64,000 bases of DNA from NCBI RefSeq assembly GCF_001641085.1, contig NZ_LXIE01000001.1, forward strand, positions 310,001 through 374,000. The letters run 5' to 3'. Both the position numbers and the translations under genes were made by a program. Of this stretch, positions 1 through 7,194 are shown one piece after another; the first letter of the stretch is position 1, and the number at the start of each line of letters is the position of its first letter. The DNA comes from Aequorivita soesokkakensis (lineage in GTDB: Bacteria; Bacteroidota; Bacteroidia; Flavobacteriales; Flavobacteriaceae). The notes under the pieces were generated by a model. The model searched no databases and was not told the DNA's origin. It was given only the letters and a program-made list of their open reading frames with translations.

Positions 1-660
1 ATACAAAAGGAAGCTTCAGTTATAAATTGGGAATCTGACAAGCAACTGCTTACAAAAATGGGTTTAATAGACGAGCAACTAAATGAAATCTATACAATCG
101 TTAAAGACAATGAAAATAAACCCTATACCGAAATATTTTTGATCTATTCCGATACTTTAAACGCGCAAAAGGAAAAGCAATTAATTCAGCAACAAAAGAA
201 GAACGATGAATTTAAAGATAAAAATCCTGAAAGTATTGAGTGGGTAAAAGGACTATATGCATATGATTCGTATTCAAAAGGGTTAAAAAAATCAAAAGAA
301 ACTAATAAGCCAATTTTACTTTATTTCACGGGATATGCTTGCGTTAATGCAAGAAAAATGGAAGATAATATTTTATCTGAATATGAAATTCAGGATTATA
401 TAAATTCAAATTTGGTTTTCGTGAGTTTACTTGTTGATAATAAACAGCCGCTAAAAGAGAATGAAATATTTTATTCAGATTTTTTTAAAAAGGAAGTAAA
501 AACTGTAGGACTAAAAAATCTTGAAATTCAAATAACAAAATTCAACTCAAACGCCCAACCACTTTTTGTTTTACTTGATATGGGCGGAAATGAAATTGCA
601 CGCATAGGTTATATTACAGACATTAAAATATTTAGTGATTTTCTTCAAACTAAAAAATAA
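1..660 (+). CDS. Thioredoxin-fold protein, DsbD C-terminal-like (5' end outside window)
   Basis: The frame is open from base 1, so the true start lies upstream; the first visible ATG is at 58. The C-terminal half resembles the periplasmic thioredoxin domain that closes DsbD-type thiol:disulfide reductases of Bacteroidota: a KPILLYFTGYACVNARKME segment followed by an alternating strand-helix pattern and PLFVLLDMGG, where the cis-Pro region is expected. In that family the active site is CVNC. Here the codons at 340-351 read Cys-Val-Asn-Ala, so the second cysteine is missing and ordinary dithiol exchange should not be possible. The N-terminal half is a charged helical linker rich in Lys and Gln. 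Whether membrane segments precede it cannot be seen. It may be a degenerate DsbD or a mono-thiol relative. The fold call is fairly safe; the function is not. Confidence 0.7.
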   Translation: MQKEASVINWESDKQLLTKMGLIDEQLNEIYTIVKDNENKPYTEIFLIYSDTLNAQKEKQLIQQQKKNDEFKDKNPESIEWVKGLYAYDSYSKGLKKSKETNKPILLYFTGYACVNARKMEDNILSEYEIQDYINSNLVFVSLLVDNKQPLKENEIFYSDFFKKEVKTVGLKNLEIQITKFNSNAQPLFVLLDMGGNEIARIGYITDIKIFSDFLQTKK

Positions 661-721
661 CAAACTTGCTATTAATCACTTTAGCTCGATTCTGAAACTC
701 CTACCCATTCCCACAATATAG

Positions 722-799
722 ATTACCTGAAAATCAATTTAGAAATCCTATTATTTCCCGAAGCAAAAGCAACGCTATAATTCACAAACTCAATAAAAA
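722..799 (-). pseudogene. Orphan 3'-terminal fragment of a BNR-repeat lipoprotein gene
   Basis: Read on the minus strand, this stretch encodes IEFVNYSVAFASGNNRISK followed by LIFR and a TAA stop (722-724). It matches the last residues of the intact gene ending at 1588 (FVNDSVAFASGNNRISKLVF). At DNA level 733-799 aligns with 1601-1667, with 742-778 identical to 1610-1646. No upstream coding sequence accompanies it. It is a relic of a second or displaced 3' end. The toxin-antitoxin pair lies exactly between the two copies. Confidence 0.75.
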
Positions 800-829
800 C
801 AAAAGTTTCCATATAATTCAACTTTTTAT

Positions 830-837
830 TACTTTTG
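830..837 (+). promoter_or_regulatory. -7 promoter element (TACTTTTG) of the toxin-antitoxin pair
   Basis: TACTTTTG fits the Bacteroidota -7 consensus TAnnTTTG and ends 26 bases before the toxin ATG. No clear -33 TTG is visible at the expected spacing. Confidence 0.45.
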
Positions 838-863
838 CTAAAGTAAATCGGCAAACATTTTGA

Positions 864-1199
864 ATGAAACCAAAGTTTGAAATAGTTTTTCTTGAACAAG
901 CTATTGACTTTATGTCCAAATTGGATGCTAAAGCAAAAAGGAAACTCTATTACAATTTAGATAAAGCGAAATTCGAAAACGATCCAAAACTATTTAAGAA
1001 ATTAACGGAGGAGATTTGGGAATTTAGAACGCTTTACCAAGGAATTCAATACAGACTTTTTGCATTTTGGGACAAAACCAACAAAATCGAAACGCTTGTT
1101 TTATCAACACACGGGATTATTAAAAAAGTGAGTAAAGTACCCAAAGGAGAAATTGAAAAAGCAATGAAAATTAGATCTGAATATTTCGATTTAAATTAA
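864..1199 (+). CDS. RelE/HigB-family toxin of a type II toxin-antitoxin system
   Basis: This 111-residue protein has the features of the phage-derived Gp49-like/HigB branch of the RelE superfamily: an N-terminal helical hairpin rich in Lys, then the core EEIWEFRTLYQGIQYRLFAF, where the conserved W/E-F-R and Y-R-L-F strand residues lie, and a late basic helix (IIKKVSKVPKGEIEKA). Members of this family cleave mRNA on the ribosome. The antitoxin-like XRE gene follows 31 bases downstream in the same direction, so the order is toxin first, as in higBA modules. The pair has its own promoter-like element and sits between two copies of a neighbouring gene's 3' end, which suggests acquisition by insertion. 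Toxicity is inferred from the family only. Confidence 0.85.
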   Translation: MKPKFEIVFLEQAIDFMSKLDAKAKRKLYYNLDKAKFENDPKLFKKLTEEIWEFRTLYQGIQYRLFAFWDKTNKIETLVLSTHGIIKKVSKVPKGEIEKAMKIRSEYFDLN

Positions 1200-1230
1200 C
1201 TCAGTTACTTCGACAAATAAACTTAAAGTT

Positions 1231-1563
1231 ATGGCAACAAAAAATAAAAAAATGAAAATGATGACGCTGGACCAAATGAAGGATAATGACATTGGAAAAG
1301 TTGGAACAGCCGAAAGAGACAAATACGAATTTGATTTACGAATGGAAGTGCTTGGCGATATGATAAAGTCTGTCCGAAAAGAACGCAATCTAACTCAAGA
1401 ACAACTCGGAGAATTAATCGGGGTTCAAAAATCACAAATCTCGAAATTGGAAAGAAATACTAAAAACGTAACGATAGAAACGATTTTAAAAGTTTTTCAA
1501 GCATTAAAAGCAAATGTCCGGTTTAGTGTTGAAATCGACGAATCGGAATTTAAAGTTGCATAA
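1231..1563 (+). CDS. XRE-family helix-turn-helix antitoxin
   Basis: This 110-residue protein begins with a lysine-rich leader (ATKNKKMKMMTLDQMK), which is typical of HigA-like partners of Gp49-type toxins. It is followed by a classical Cro/C1 helix-turn-helix: MIKSVRKERNLTQEQLGELI then GVQKSQISKLERNTKNVTIE, residues about 50-90. The C-terminal strand (RFSVEIDESEF) is short. The expected role is to neutralise the preceding toxin and to repress the shared promoter. The ATG at 1231 is the only reasonable start. An antitoxin of this leader-plus-XRE shape next to a Gp49-like toxin is a standard pairing, so confidence in the module is high, but the operator is not identified. Confidence 0.87.
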   Translation: MATKNKKMKMMTLDQMKDNDIGKVGTAERDKYEFDLRMEVLGDMIKSVRKERNLTQEQLGELIGVQKSQISKLERNTKNVTIETILKVFQALKANVRFSVEIDESEFKVA

Positions 1564-1587
1564 ATCGTTATAGCTATTTGGCAATAA

Positions 1588-2631
1588 TTACTCCTTAAAA
1601 ACCAACTTCGAAATCCTATTATTTCCCGAAGCAAAAGCAACGCTATCATTCACAAATTCAATAGCAAAAAAACCTTCTTTTGAGAGTTCTTTCCAGTTTT
1701 TTCCGCCATCGCCACTAAACGAAATTCCGGGCGAGCCCACGGCCACAATCCTCTGCCCTTCCGTTCCCGGAACAAATTTCACTGAGGAACGATAACCGGG
1801 CTCTTTGCCATTTGCAATGAGTTTCCAAGTTTTTCCACCATCTTTCGTTATTGCTTTGTTGCCTTCGTTAAAAGGCTTGTCTTCCCAATTTCCACCGAAG
1901 ATAATCCCATTGTTTTCATCCAGAAAATCTATACTGTAAATTCCCGTCATTGCCTTTCCTTGAACAATTGGAGTATCGAAAATTTCCCAAGTTTTTCCTT
2001 TGTCCGAAGTATGCATAACCCTTGATTTTCTTCCGCCTGTTGCAACCCAAGCATTTTTGCCAAAAATGGCAATATTACTATTGCTTGCCGCGAAAGCCGC
2101 TTCGCCCTTTTCCACTTTCGGCAGATTTTCACAGGAGATTTTTTTCCAAGTATTGCCACCATCGCGGGTAATAATTACGGACATACAATTTTCAACGGGA
2201 TCGCCAATGGCAATGCCTTCATTTTCGTTCCAAAATTTCATGGAATCGTAAAAAACATCATCGCCTTTTTCGGTATAAACCTCTTCAATATTGGTAGCTT
2301 CCGAACCGTTAAAACCAATTTTATAAAGCACGGCAGGATTCGCTATACTTAAAACAAAGACCGCATCCTTAGTAGCGGCAATTGAACGAAAATGAAGCAG
2401 CGAGTCACCATATTTTATTACCGCGAGTTTTGGCGTATCACCGTCAATCAGGCCCACTTTTCCTTTATCGGCGGCGAACCAAACCTTGTTTTCATCCAAG
2501 GGCTGAATAGCACGGATGCTTAAACTATCAATAAATACAGGGGTTATTTTTACTGAACTGAATTCAATTTCGGTTTTCTTTTCACAGGAAAAAAGGAGAA
2601 ATACGGTAAAGATTGTAACTACAAAACGCAT
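1588..2631 (-). CDS. Exported lipoprotein with BNR/Asp-box beta-propeller repeats
   Basis: The protein is a predicted lipoprotein (MRFVVTIFTVFLLFSCEKK; lipobox Phe-Ser-Cys) followed by a propeller with recurring Asp-boxes: ITRDGGNTW, TSDKGKTW, TKDGGKTW and SGDGGKNW. This is the sialidase/YCF48-like BNR architecture that Bacteroidota annotations often call an oxidoreductase. I see no catalytic signature that would justify an enzymatic name. The frame extends to a TTG at 2649. I prefer the ATG at 2631 because it puts the hydrophobic signal at the N terminus. A diverged copy of its last roughly 22 codons lies beyond the toxin-antitoxin pair at 722-799. Confidence 0.8.
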   Translation of the reverse strand: MRFVVTIFTVFLLFSCEKKTEIEFSSVKITPVFIDSLSIRAIQPLDENKVWFAADKGKVGLIDGDTPKLAVIKYGDSLLHFRSIAATKDAVFVLSIANPAVLYKIGFNGSEATNIEEVYTEKGDDVFYDSMKFWNENEGIAIGDPVENCMSVIITRDGGNTWKKISCENLPKVEKGEAAFAASNSNIAIFGKNAWVATGGRKSRVMHTSDKGKTWEIFDTPIVQGKAMTGIYSIDFLDENNGIIFGGNWEDKPFNEGNKAITKDGGKTWKLIANGKEPGYRSSVKFVPGTEGQRIVAVGSPGISFSGDGGKNWKELSKEGFFAIEFVNDSVAFASGNNRISKLVFKE

Positions 2632-2710
2632 ACATTTTATTTTCTTCAAAAGTAACGATTCTAAAATTCCAAATCACAGAAACCAAATTCCAAAAGTTGA
2701 ATTCTTTAAA

Positions 2711-2746
2711 TCGATTTCGATTTCACTTTCGATTTCGGTTTCATTT
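2711..2746 (+). repeat. Short degenerate TCGATTTC-type repeat tract
   Basis: Four to five near copies of a T-rich hexamer/octamer (TCGATTTC, TTTCACTT, TCGATTTC, GGTTTCAT) lie immediately upstream of the -7 element of the next gene. It may affect promoter spacing by slippage, but this is only a low-complexity tract. Confidence 0.4.
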
Positions 2747-2754
2747 TAAAAAGA

Positions 2755-2762
2755 TACCTTTG
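2755..2762 (+). promoter_or_regulatory. -7 promoter element (TACCTTTG) upstream of the RNA methyltransferase
   Basis: An exact TAnnTTTG match ending 19 bases before the ATG at 2782, followed by GCACCC as is common at flavobacterial start sites. No convincing -33 TTG is visible. Confidence 0.6.
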
Positions 2763-2781
2763 CACCCAATAAATCACACTA

Positions 2782-3990
2782 ATGAAATTACACCGAAACT
2801 TAGTATTCGCCACAATAGATTCCCTTGACTTAATTTTCAACGAAAATAAGCAGGCTGATAAAGTACTTAAAAACACCCTGAAGCGCGACAAACGTTGGGG
2901 TGCGCGCGATCGCGCCTTTATTGCGGAAACAACCTATGATATTGTGCGTTGGAAACGATTGTATTCTGAAATTGCCGAAGTGCGGGAGCCTTTTGATCGT
3001 CCAAATCTTTTTAGGCTTTTTGCTGTTTGGGCAACTTTAAATGGAATAGCGATTCCAGAATGGAAGCAGTTTGAAGACACACCAACCCGCCGAATTAAAG
3101 GAAAATTTGATGAACTTTCAAAAATCAGAAAGTACCGTGAGTCCATTCCTGATTGGTTGGACGAATTGGGACAAAAGGAATTGGGCAAAAAATGGGATAA
3201 GGAAATTGCAGCTTTAAACCAGCAAGCTGATGTGGTTTTACGCGTAAATACGCTAAAAACCACTGTTGATAAACTTCAAAATGAATTAGCCGATTTAGAT
3301 ATTGAAACCGAAATCTTAAAAGGCTATCCCGATGCTTTAAAGTTGAAGGAACGCACAAATGTTTTCACAACCGATGCTTTTAAAAATGGCCATTTTGAAG
3401 TGCAGGATGCTTCTTCACAAAAAGTTGCTGAAATTCTCGATGCAAAACCTGGTATGCGAGTGATTGATGCTTGTGCAGGAGCCGGTGGAAAAAGTCTTCA
3501 CATCGCGACGATGATGGAAAATAAAGGGCAACTGATTTCGATGGACATTTACGAAAACAAGTTAAACGAGTTGAAACGACGCGCCCGTAGAAATGATATT
3601 TTCAATATTGAAACCCGCGTGATCGATTCCACGAAAGTGATAAAAAAATTAATCGATAAAGCCGATAAGGTTTTGATTGACGCACCTTGCTCTGGTTTGG
3701 GCGTTTTAAAGAGAAACCCAGACGCAAAATGGAAATTGCAGCCGGAATTTTTGGATAACATTCGTGCAACCCAAAAAGAACTTTTGGACAGTTATTCCCG
3801 AATGGTAAAACCGGGTGGACAATTGGTTTATGCAACCTGTTCTATTCTTCCTTCAGAAAACGAAATGCAGGTTAAAGCCTTTTTGGCTAGGGAAGAAGGA
3901 AAAAACTTTACGTTGATAAATGAAGAAAAAATAATGCCCAGCAAAAGTGGTTTTGATGGTTTTTATATTTCTTTACTTCAGAAAAAATAA
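2782..3990 (+). CDS. RsmB/NOL1-NOP2-Sun family RNA cytosine-C5 methyltransferase
   Basis: This 402-residue SAM-dependent enzyme of the RsmB/Nop2/Sun family methylates a cytosine C5, most likely in 16S rRNA. The SAM-binding motif I is VIDACAGAGGKS (residues 228-238). Motif IV, DAPCSGLGVLKRNPDAKW, carries the release cysteine C303. Motif VI, YATCSILPSENE, carries the catalytic cysteine C353. The N-terminal 200 residues are helical and basic, compatible with a reduced NusB-like/RNA-binding part, shorter than in E. coli RsmB (429 residues overall). The gene stands alone between its own promoter and a strong terminator. The exact target base (the RsmB or RsmF site) cannot be told from the sequence. 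Confidence 0.88.
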   Translation: MKLHRNLVFATIDSLDLIFNENKQADKVLKNTLKRDKRWGARDRAFIAETTYDIVRWKRLYSEIAEVREPFDRPNLFRLFAVWATLNGIAIPEWKQFEDTPTRRIKGKFDELSKIRKYRESIPDWLDELGQKELGKKWDKEIAALNQQADVVLRVNTLKTTVDKLQNELADLDIETEILKGYPDALKLKERTNVFTTDAFKNGHFEVQDASSQKVAEILDAKPGMRVIDACAGAGGKSLHIATMMENKGQLISMDIYENKLNELKRRARRNDIFNIETRVIDSTKVIKKLIDKADKVLIDAPCSGLGVLKRNPDAKWKLQPEFLDNIRATQKELLDSYSRMVKPGGQLVYATCSILPSENEMQVKAFLAREEGKNFTLINEEKIMPSKSGFDGFYISLLQKK

Positions 3991-4012
3991 AAATTTTATT
4001 TTTTATAAAAAG

Positions 4013-4040
4013 AAAAGAGCGGGCAAAACCCGCTCTTTTT
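4013..4040 (+). terminator. Rho-independent terminator
   Basis: An 11-bp perfect stem (AAAAGAGCGGG / CCCGCTCTTTT) with a CAAAA loop, followed by T residues. It lies between convergent genes and, because it is flanked by A and T runs, could work in both directions. Confidence 0.85.
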
Positions 4041-4074
4041 ATTTCAATTAATTTATGTATTTCTGAAAATTATA

Positions 4075-4099
4075 TGTCAGTTCGAGCGCAGTCGAGAAC
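4075..4099. repeat. 25-bp genomic repeat (core TTCGAGCGCAGTCGAGAA), copy 1
   Basis: This 25-bp sequence is identical to 10101-10125. Its centre has TCGA half-sites around a six-base loop and can fold as a small hairpin. It occupies the space between the terminator and the T9SS-cargo gene and overlaps the last base of that gene's stop codon. Confidence 0.8.
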
Positions 4100-7017
4100 T
4101 ATTCAACAATAATTCTTCCTGTTTTAAAGGATTTTGTTTCCTTTCCTCCTACTCTCACAAGGTAAACTCCGCTCGCCACCTCGCTCATATCAAGCTTGGC
4201 TTTAAAGGAATCGCCCATTTTGTCGAGCATTTTTACTTTAAGTTGTTGGCCCAACATATTGTAAATAGAGATGTAAGCCTGTCCCTCATAAGCAGTGATT
4301 AATGTAATCTCAAATTGCTTATTGCCTTCGGTAGTAATAACCAGTTCACCATTTCTGATTGAAAAGTCATTAACGCCAAGCGTACCAATATTTGCGGTGT
4401 AGTCTTCGGTTTCGCCAAAAGAAGTTTCTTCACAGGCATCAGCTGGCACAGGGGCATTCCAATTAGTTTTGGCGCGCATTCTGTGCGGACCGTTTGCTGC
4501 TCCGGCGGGAACAACCAAATCCATTGTTTGCGTATATGTTCCTGCTCCTTGACCTGGAGCAATTACAACATTATTCACAACTACTTCATTTGCGGTAAAT
4601 GTTGAATCATCATTATAATCAATCCAAACTTTTACAAATTGATCACCATAACCTGTAGTAACGGTCAATTGGTTAGTGCTATCTGGCGCCAAATTGGCAA
4701 CCAGGTTTGTAAAATCACCATAACCTTCACAACCAGATGGATTGTTGATATCGGCAACTGCAAACAATTGAAAACCATCTCCGAAAGAACAATCTATATT
4801 AGGTTGACACAGAACATGTTCAATTTCTGCAGTAACAGCATCATTTGCAGCGTTTACATCAGTTGCCAATGAAGTTGAAACTGTTACGTTATATGTTCCG
4901 AGTGCAGTAAAATCTGCAGTTTGTGCAAAACTGTAACTCATTTCCTGTTCGGAAGCGATTGGGCCAGAAAAGGTTTCAACAACAGGTGTTCCGCCATCGA
5001 TAACATATTGCACATTAAAGTTTGACTGTGTAGCAGCTCCAAAGTTTTTAATGGTTGCAGTTATTGTTTCATTCTCCAAACCAGGTCCAGAAACAGGCGC
5101 GGTAATTTCAATTGCACCTACGTCATTGGCCAAAAGGTTTGTAATGTCTTTTGTGAATGGATCGTTCGCTGGAAATTCGTCACCAGACAAATTGGTTCTC
5201 ACTTCAATAGAATAGGTTTGTCCAGAATTTGACAAATCTACTGTTTGTGCAAAAGTATAAGTTGCGGTTGCGCCAGATGCCACAGTTCCGGTGAAAGTTT
5301 CCGAAGCTAGTAAAGTGCCATCAACTCGAAGTTCCACAGGGATGTTTGATTGTGAACTGCTTCCAAAATTGCGGATGCTTATTTCAACTGTCTCAGCATT
5401 TGTCAAAATACCATTCACGGGCTGAATCAGTGCATTTACACCTACGTCATTTGCAAATCCACCAGATAAAGTAAAGGCTGCAATCTGTGTTCTCCAGTTG
5501 TTATCTGAAGAAAAATATTCCGCAGTGTGCCAAAAGGTGAAGTTATCCGGATCTAAAGTAAGATGTGAATAATCTCCAAATCTATTGGTGAAAGTTTGTA
5601 CTCCGGGCCCTTGGATTATTTCGGTTTCAGCAACAGTCATTTGCCCCAAAGGGTCACCATCAAATCTTCCGGTATATCTAATTCCAGCTTTAAGCGTTGC
5701 ACTGGCAATGTTGAAAGCCAAACCAATATTTCCGGCAGCGTCCATTCCCGCGCTGCCCATAAAACGGCTGTGGCCATCTGCGGGAGCATAGGTTCCCTCT
5801 TGATAAATAGACCAAGGATTGGAAGCGTCATTTCGCAATTCAATCCATCTTACACCAGAGGTATCGTTATTGTCAATATCTGTATTAAAAGTAATTACCC
5901 AGCTATTGTGATCTGCAAAACTTCTATAGTTTGGAGCGTATGAAATTACACCGCCAATCATATCTATTTTTTGGTTTGTACCCGGTTGTTGCACATCTCC
6001 AGATCCGAAGGGTGCGAATACAGAATTAAATGGCGCTGTAGGGATTTCCAAAGGAGCTGAGATTGTGGAATTGCTTGTTGTTACCCAATCCAACTCAACT
6101 TCCCAAACCTTTAAATGGTCAAAACTTACTCCAGACCAACCATCGTCCTGTAAATATGTAATATAACCAGGAACATCAGCTGGAAATGTAGTGCCCAATA
6201 AATTTGCAGGCTCTGGGCTTAAAACAGTATTGTTGTTCTGAACCATTCCCGGAAGTGGAAATCCAACAATTTTCGGACTGGGCCCGCCGGCAAGCATTAC
6301 ATCCCTTTCAACCGCATACACTTTATTTGTTGTACCAATATTTGCGGTTAGATAATATGCATCGTGCCAAACGCTGTAATGTGGATAATCCGGAAAGCTT
6401 CCAAAACTATATTGGTACACATTGTATGCACCGGTTGGATCGCCAGTTTCTGAAACTCCAATTGCCAAAGAATTACTCCCAGAACCAAATTCACTTACAA
6501 ACCAGCGATCTGCCAATTGATCATAAAGTACAATTGGATCACCAGAGTTGGAACCAATTCCCAAAAAAGTACCCAATGCCACTGGACCAACCAATAAATT
6601 ACCGGTTTTGTCGAATATCTTTACAATTGAATTTACGGCGTGAACATAATGGTTTGGACCTACAGCTCCCGTTGGATCTGGCGGTACAAATCCAGATTCT
6701 GAGGATGAGGCTCCAATAAAGTTTTGCTCAAGCGCTCTGGTCTGGATATTTCCAAAATCCTTTTGTACAGTTTGGTCAAAGCCATTTGGCAAGGCATCTT
6801 CATTTACCTGTTCGCGATAGCGCGATCTGTTTTGCACTACTTTAATTTCTTTTACACTTTGGTTTTCTTCTTCTTCTTGAATGGCGAAGTCACGCAGTGG
6901 AATTGTTTTCCCAATAAAAGTCCCAACAATTACCTCATCGGGCGGAAAAGTTTGTTGTGCCTGCATTACTAAACAAAACAATAGGAAGCTTGCGAAAAAT
7001 AATTTTTTAAATTTCAT
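4099..7017 (-). CDS. Large secreted protein with CARDB-like repeats, GEVED domain and T9SS sorting domain
   Basis: The 972-residue precursor has a signal peptide (MKFKKLFFASFLLFCLVMQAQ) and a C-terminal type A sorting domain of about 85 residues (starting near NDFSIRNGELVIT, with YISIYNMLGQQL and a final KSFKTGRIIVE). It is therefore predicted to cross the outer membrane by the type IX system. The N-terminal 500 residues contain PPDPTGAVGPNHYVHAVNS, a propeller-like region seen in secreted Bacteroidota proteins. Two tandem CARDB-like beta domains follow (NDVGVNALIQPVNG... and NDVGAIEITAPVSG..., about 105 residues each), then a GEVED-type domain (VKVWIDYNDDSTFTANE). No catalytic motif is recognised. 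An adhesive or surface role is inference. It stands alone and faces away from purL. Confidence 0.88.
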   Translation of the reverse strand: MKFKKLFFASFLLFCLVMQAQQTFPPDEVIVGTFIGKTIPLRDFAIQEEEENQSVKEIKVVQNRSRYREQVNEDALPNGFDQTVQKDFGNIQTRALEQNFIGASSSESGFVPPDPTGAVGPNHYVHAVNSIVKIFDKTGNLLVGPVALGTFLGIGSNSGDPIVLYDQLADRWFVSEFGSGSNSLAIGVSETGDPTGAYNVYQYSFGSFPDYPHYSVWHDAYYLTANIGTTNKVYAVERDVMLAGGPSPKIVGFPLPGMVQNNNTVLSPEPANLLGTTFPADVPGYITYLQDDGWSGVSFDHLKVWEVELDWVTTSNSTISAPLEIPTAPFNSVFAPFGSGDVQQPGTNQKIDMIGGVISYAPNYRSFADHNSWVITFNTDIDNNDTSGVRWIELRNDASNPWSIYQEGTYAPADGHSRFMGSAGMDAAGNIGLAFNIASATLKAGIRYTGRFDGDPLGQMTVAETEIIQGPGVQTFTNRFGDYSHLTLDPDNFTFWHTAEYFSSDNNWRTQIAAFTLSGGFANDVGVNALIQPVNGILTNAETVEISIRNFGSSSQSNIPVELRVDGTLLASETFTGTVASGATATYTFAQTVDLSNSGQTYSIEVRTNLSGDEFPANDPFTKDITNLLANDVGAIEITAPVSGPGLENETITATIKNFGAATQSNFNVQYVIDGGTPVVETFSGPIASEQEMSYSFAQTADFTALGTYNVTVSTSLATDVNAANDAVTAEIEHVLCQPNIDCSFGDGFQLFAVADINNPSGCEGYGDFTNLVANLAPDSTNQLTVTTGYGDQFVKVWIDYNDDSTFTANEVVVNNVVIAPGQGAGTYTQTMDLVVPAGAANGPHRMRAKTNWNAPVPADACEETSFGETEDYTANIGTLGVNDFSIRNGELVITTEGNKQFEITLITAYEGQAYISIYNMLGQQLKVKMLDKMGDSFKAKLDMSEVASGVYLVRVGGKETKSFKTGRIIVE

Positions 7018-7155
7018 GGTTTGTTTATTAAAATTTATAAAAATAAAGGTAGTCCATATATTTTACTTTTAAAAGCTTGATACCAGAAGTTTAAAACAAT
7101 TTGAAAAAACATAATTCTCGTATGTTTAAGTCTTTAAAATTCCTTCAAAATTGGT

Positions 7156-7163
7156 TAGCTTTG
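7156..7163 (+). promoter_or_regulatory. -7 promoter element (TAGCTTTG) of purL
   Basis: TAGCTTTG matches TAnnTTTG, is followed by GCACC, and ends 31 bases before the purL ATG. Confidence 0.6.
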
Positions 7164-7194
7164 CACCTTCAAAAATGAACTAATATTCAAAAGG

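Noticed and set aside
6204-6719. 171-codon plus-strand ORF opposite the T9SS protein gene
   Set aside because: Antisense shadow of a gene with signal peptide, repeat domains and sorting domain.
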